Below are positions 4,881 to 8,108 of a stretch of DNA of 8,108 nucleotides, piece after piece. The first letter of the stretch is position 1. Each line of letters opens with the position of its first letter. A program made the translations under genes and the position numbers. Location: NCBI GenBank assembly GCA_003229065.1, contig QIHJ01000391.1:1-8108 (forward strand). Direction: 5' to 3'. The notes below the pieces were generated by a model. It made no database searches. It was not told the DNA's origin and saw nothing but the letters and a program-made list of their open reading frames with translations. The stretch comes from Candidatus Dadabacteria bacterium (lineage in GTDB: Bacteria; Desulfobacterota_D; UBA1144; Nemesobacterales; UBA2774).

Positions 4881-6680
4881 TCACTGCACAAGTTCATCCA
4901 CAAGAGCTATTAACTGCTGCCCTTTCTGAGGGCTGATCTGGTTGTCCGCAGTGCATACGGTAAGCTCACCGCTTTCCTTTATGATAAACAGCGGAAGAGC
5001 GTTCTCGTATAATGACATAAACGACTCGTAGTCAAACTCTTCAGTCATGGTGGTTTTCTTGATTACAGCACCCGATATAAAACGTTTGGACAGGTAATCG
5101 AAAGTGGCTTCTGAGGAAAACAGCAGCCTGCCGCGCAAATGCTGCGGGATACTCGCTTCGCTCCTGGCGCTGAATTTAGAATGCTTTACGAGCTGGTAGA
5201 CCTGAGAGCGTCCGAAGAGCTCGACAAAATGAAGCGCCGAAAGTGAATTCACCTCTTCGTTTGATGTTAGCGCGAGAAGTTTACCTATGCCGTCCAGGTC
5301 TACGTCTTCAGATATATCCTCGAGTAGAATATTTTCGTGATACGCCTTAAGACCGTCGTTTCGGGCGGCTGATATGTTGGCCCAGTTCGAGTCCACGAGA
5401 GACACCTGAAACCCGCTTTCATGGAGTACTTTACCGATTGCTCTCGACCAGCTGTGAGCGCCTACCAATAAAACGCCCTGCGGATTTGGGGAGGCTATAC
5501 CCAGATACCTGGCCAGAGGAGAAGCACTCAGACCGTATACCGCTACGGTGGCTGTTATAACCAGAAAAGTGATATTTACCAGGTGCTCAGCGTCCTGATA
5601 CCCGGCATCAACGAGCCTTAGCGCAAACACGGAAGATACGGCAGCTGCCACGATCCCCCGGGGAGCCATCCAAGAGAGAAACACCTTTTCTTTTAAATTC
5701 AGGTCGGTCGTATAAGTTGATATAAACACACATAGCGGACGCACCAGGAAAAACATTATGGCGAGAAAGGCGACGCTTTTATAATTAAACAGGTAGGCCA
5801 CGTCGTCCTGTGTAATTCTTGCGGCGAGAATAATAAAAAGACTCGATATGAAGAGCACCCTCAGCGTCTCTTTAAACTCTATAATATGCTTAACGCTCGC
5901 CCACTTCTGATTGGCAAGCACAATACCCATTACAGTAACCGCAAGCAGCCCCGACTCCGTCTGAAAGTGATTCGATACAGTAAATGCCGTAACTACAGTC
6001 ATCAGCGCGACCGGATTTTGAAGGAAGTCCGGTACCCAGTATTTTTTGAGCACGACTACAATCAAAGATGCGCCCAGAAGACCGGATATACCGCCAATAA
6101 GAGCAGACTTAATAACACTCAGGACGACCTGCTCCGAAGCTTCTGCTACACCGCCCGAGAGTATGGCCTCGAACACCAAAACTGCCAGTATGGCACCTAT
6201 AGGGTCGACAACTATTCCCTCCCATTTCATTATCGAGCCCGATTTCCCGGAAGGCCTTACGTGCCGTAGCAGCGGTATTATCACAGTAGGCCCGGTCACA
6301 ACGAGTACTGCTCCGAGAAGTACTGAAAGCCTAAAATCAAGACCGAATAGAAAGTAAGACGCAGCCGAGCTCAGAACCCAGGTAACCAATACACCGACGG
6401 TGACAAGGTTAATTACTGCTTTACGAATCTCCCTGAACTCAGAGAACTTCAGGCTGAGCCCGCCTTCAAACAATATGATGCCGACAGAAACAGACACAAG
6501 GGGGAGAAGGAGATCGCCGAACACGCTGTTAGGATCGAAAAAACCAGTTACAGGACCGGCTACGAACCCGGCAATAAGTAGTAGCAGTATCGCAGGCAGA
6601 TTAACCCGCCATGCGACCCACTGCGCCCCGATACCAAGCACTATCACCGTTGCCAGTCCTACTAATAGATGCTCACTCAT
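4881..6680 (-). CDS. Cation:proton antiporter (CPA1/NhaP-like) with C-terminal TrkA-N/RCK-like domain
   Basis: This 599-residue inner-membrane exchanger moves Na+ or K+ against H+. Residues 1 to about 392 contain roughly 12 hydrophobic segments with the Na+/H+ exchanger fold. Landmarks are GIILFEGGLSLKFSEF (67-82), TGPT (129-132), the core EGIVVDPIGA (154-163) with D159 as the predicted ion-binding acid, and SWMAPRGIVAAAVSS (336-350) with conserved R341. The usual Asn-Asp pair of many NhaP proteins is Val-Asp here. A cytoplasmic domain from about 401 starts GVLLVGAHSWSRAIGKVL and reaches LVDS (428-431), a Rossmann betaalphabeta unit as in TrkA-N/RCK. Its glycine motif is degenerate (GAHSWS in place of GxGxxG), so nucleotide binding is doubtful. 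A further small domain occupies about 540-599. The ATG at 6680 has AAGGG about 12 nt upstream. The gene is divergent from the NDH-2 gene. The transported ion is not readable from sequence. Confidence 0.92.
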   Translation of the reverse strand: MSEHLLVGLATVIVLGIGAQWVAWRVNLPAILLLLIAGFVAGPVTGFFDPNSVFGDLLLPLVSVSVGIILFEGGLSLKFSEFREIRKAVINLVTVGVLVTWVLSSAASYFLFGLDFRLSVLLGAVLVVTGPTVIIPLLRHVRPSGKSGSIMKWEGIVVDPIGAILAVLVFEAILSGGVAEASEQVVLSVIKSALIGGISGLLGASLIVVVLKKYWVPDFLQNPVALMTVVTAFTVSNHFQTESGLLAVTVMGIVLANQKWASVKHIIEFKETLRVLFISSLFIILAARITQDDVAYLFNYKSVAFLAIMFFLVRPLCVFISTYTTDLNLKEKVFLSWMAPRGIVAAAVSSVFALRLVDAGYQDAEHLVNITFLVITATVAVYGLSASPLARYLGIASPNPQGVLLVGAHSWSRAIGKVLHESGFQVSLVDSNWANISAARNDGLKAYHENILLEDISEDVDLDGIGKLLALTSNEEVNSLSALHFVELFGRSQVYQLVKHSKFSARSEASIPQHLRGRLLFSSEATFDYLSKRFISGAVIKKTTMTEEFDYESFMSLYENALPLFIIKESGELTVCTADNQISPQKGQQLIALVDELVQ

Positions 6681-6737
6681 TATAAATTTTATCCCTTTGT
6701 AACACTTCGCCTCGCCGTAAGATCAATTAGCCAAATG

Positions 6738-6746
6738 TATATAGCA
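6738..6746 (-). promoter_or_regulatory. Candidate extended -10 promoter of the antiporter gene
   Basis: On the minus strand, TGC followed by TATATA (6743-6738) forms an extended -10 element. It would start transcription near 6731 and leave a leader of about 50 nt. No good -35 is present. The element resembles the TGC-TATAAT before the CNB-fold gene. Confidence 0.35.
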
Positions 6747-6873
6747 CAGAAATAATCTCACAGAATAACCATTTTTCAAGCTATCCCAATCTATCGTTAG
6801 TTGATCACAGTTACTCTAGCGACTTCGAGAAGAATAAATACTTTAGGTGCTGAGGTAATATATTGCGGTGATC

Positions 6874-6901
6874 TTTGTTCGTTCCGGAAACAAATACGAA
6901 C
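6874..6901 (+). promoter_or_regulatory. Overlapping dyads upstream of the NDH-2 gene
   Basis: TTTGTT (6874-6879) pairs with AACAAA (6889-6894), and GTTCGT (6877-6882) pairs with ACGAAC (6896-6901). A perfect TTCCGGAA palindrome sits inside (6882-6889). The cluster lies 40 bp before the chosen ATG at 6941. It could be an operator or a leader hairpin. Short dyads of this size can arise by chance. Confidence 0.3.
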
Positions 6902-6940
6902 ATGTATATTAACAATACAGTCTTTGGGACTAATATAAAA

Positions 6941-8108
6941 ATGCGAAGCGGCAAACAAAAAGAGCACGTGGTTATAATCGGAGGGGGCTTCGGCGGCTTA
7001 TACGCAGCCAAGATGCTGTCCCGCGCTCCTGTTAAAATTACGATTATAGACAAGCGCAACTTCCACCTATTCCAGCCCCTCCTGTATCAGGTGGCCGCTG
7101 GCTGGCTCTCTCCGGGAGAGATCGCGTCTCCGCTGCGGGTGGTATTCAGCCGCTACAAAAATGTATACGTCCAAAATGCCCTGGTGACCGATATAGACCC
7201 AGAAGGGAAAAAGGTCATATTCAAAGACGGGGAGCTCCGCTACGACACGCTGATTGTGGCCACGGGATCAAACCACCACTACTTCGGCCATGAAGAGTGG
7301 GCGAGCATGGCTCCCGGGCTCAAAACAATAGAGGACGCGCTTACTATAAGGAAAAAAATACTGCTCTCATTTGAAGCGGCCGAGCGCGACAGCGACCCGG
7401 ATGAGCAGCGGAAGTGGATGACTTTTCTTATTATCGGTGCCGGACCGACAGGTGTAGAGCTTGCCGGAACCATCGCAGAGCTTTCCCGTACAACGCTTAA
7501 ATCTGACTTTAGAAATATAGATACTGCGAATGCTAGAATCATATTGGTCGAGGCCGACGACCGTGTGCTCCGCACATACCCCACTGAGCTATCAGCAAAA
7601 GCCGAGGAGACATTAACAAAGCTCGGAGTCGAAATCAGACTGAATACCATGGTAAAAAATATCGGAGACAATACCGCCTCGATCGAAATGAACGGTACCA
7701 GCGAAAAAATACAAGCGAGAACTATACTCTGGACCGCAGGGGTTAAAGCGTCAAAGCTCGGTAAAACCATAGGGGAGAAGACCGGGGCCGAGCTCGACCC
7801 GACAGGGCGTGTAATTGTAAAGGCAGACTTGAGCGTCCCGGGACACCCCGACATATTCGTCATCGGCGATCTGGCAAATTATGCCCACCAGGGGGGCGAG
7901 CCCCTGCCCGGCGTGGCCCAGGTAGCGATGCAGGAGGGCAGATACGTTGCGGGCCTGATAGAGGATAGGATAAACGGAAGGGAAACCGCTCCATTCAAAT
8001 ATAAGGACAAGGGCAGCCTCGCGGTCATCGGGAGCAGCCATGCTGTTGCCGCCTTCGGCAGGCTCCGCTTCTCGGGCTTTTTCGCGTGGCTCATCTGGGC
8101 ATTCATTC
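6941..8108 (+). CDS. ndh: Type II NADH dehydrogenase-like NAD(P)/FAD-dependent oxidoreductase (3' truncated by the window)
   Basis: The visible 389 residues belong to a peripheral-membrane flavoprotein that oxidises NADH and reduces quinone without pumping protons. The FAD-binding Rossmann motif GGGFGG is at residues 14-19. NFHLFQPLLYQVAAG (40-54) is characteristic of NDH-2. The NAD-binding motif GAGPTGVELAG lies at 166-176, and VIGDLA (307-312) is the second FAD contact. PGVAQVAMQEGRYVA (323-337) is the usual quinone-side segment, followed by the start of the C-terminal GSLAVIG-AVAAFG and GFFAWLIWAF region. About 50-60 residues, including the membrane-anchoring end, should lie beyond the window. 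ATG at 6941 is preferred because it leaves nine residues before the first strand; an in-frame ATG at 6902 would add 13 residues. Neither has a strong ribosome binding site. It is divergent from the antiporter gene. Related sulfide:quinone-type enzymes are less likely, as no catalytic cysteines are seen. Confidence 0.9.
   Translation, partial: MRSGKQKEHVVIIGGGFGGLYAAKMLSRAPVKITIIDKRNFHLFQPLLYQVAAGWLSPGEIASPLRVVFSRYKNVYVQNALVTDIDPEGKKVIFKDGELRYDTLIVATGSNHHYFGHEEWASMAPGLKTIEDALTIRKKILLSFEAAERDSDPDEQRKWMTFLIIGAGPTGVELAGTIAELSRTTLKSDFRNIDTANARIILVEADDRVLRTYPTELSAKAEETLTKLGVEIRLNTMVKNIGDNTASIEMNGTSEKIQARTILWTAGVKASKLGKTIGEKTGAELDPTGRVIVKADLSVPGHPDIFVIGDLANYAHQGGEPLPGVAQVAMQEGRYVAGLIEDRINGRETAPFKYKDKGSLAVIGSSHAVAAFGRLRFSGFFAWLIWAFI

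Noticed and set aside
7279..7863. 194-codon minus-strand open frame inside the NDH-2 gene
   Set aside because: It is wholly inside a gene with clear FAD- and NAD-binding motifs and has no recognisable protein features of its own.

Overview
This looks like bacterial chromosomal DNA of moderate GC content, with AT-richer intergenic gaps and frequent ATA and AGA/AGG codons. The gene content is housekeeping and energy metabolism: Fe-S cluster assembly, a thiosulfate sulfurtransferase, a cation:proton antiporter and a type II NADH dehydrogenase. There is no rRNA, tRNA, insertion sequence, phage gene or CRISPR array. The mix of families suggests an environmental, possibly uncultivated lineage, perhaps near the Thermodesulfobacteriota or Dadabacteria. 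That placement is impression only, because no marker gene is present.

Layout. Positions 34-360 (minus) encode a DUF2007 protein whose leader holds two overlapping, mutually exclusive hairpins. Positions 361-826 are a 466-bp divergent gap holding a possible decayed reading frame and an extended -10 promoter. Positions 827-1297 (plus) encode a stand-alone cyclic-nucleotide-binding-fold protein with no DNA-binding domain. A minus-strand sulfur block follows. In transcription order it is a two-domain rhodanese (3248-2403) with its own promoter and a strong intrinsic terminator, then SufE (2250-1828, GTG start), then an IscU/SufU-type scaffold (1753-1352, TTG start). An FNR-like dyad overlaps the putative sufE promoter.

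Positions 3601-4797 (plus) form a probable two-gene operon: a two-CBS-domain protein and an extremely Glu/Ala-rich protein with one C-terminal membrane anchor. Convergent to it is a 599-residue CPA1-type cation:proton antiporter with a C-terminal Rossmann-like domain (6680-4881). Its stop codon is followed by a run of ten G (ten C on the plus strand). Divergent from the antiporter, an NDH-2-type flavoprotein starts at 6941 and runs off the window end.

Functionally, SufE and the scaffold form a plausible sulfur-to-scaffold Fe-S module, with the rhodanese as a possible extra sulfane-sulfur source. No cysteine desulfurase lies in the window. The antiporter and NDH-2 both belong to ion and redox homeostasis. 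The CNB-fold, DUF2007 and CBS proteins are small sensor-like modules without output domains. No overt new defence or mobile system is visible. The most distinctive items are the CBS/acidic tail-anchored gene pair, the DUF2007 leader hairpins and the FNR-like site before sufE.
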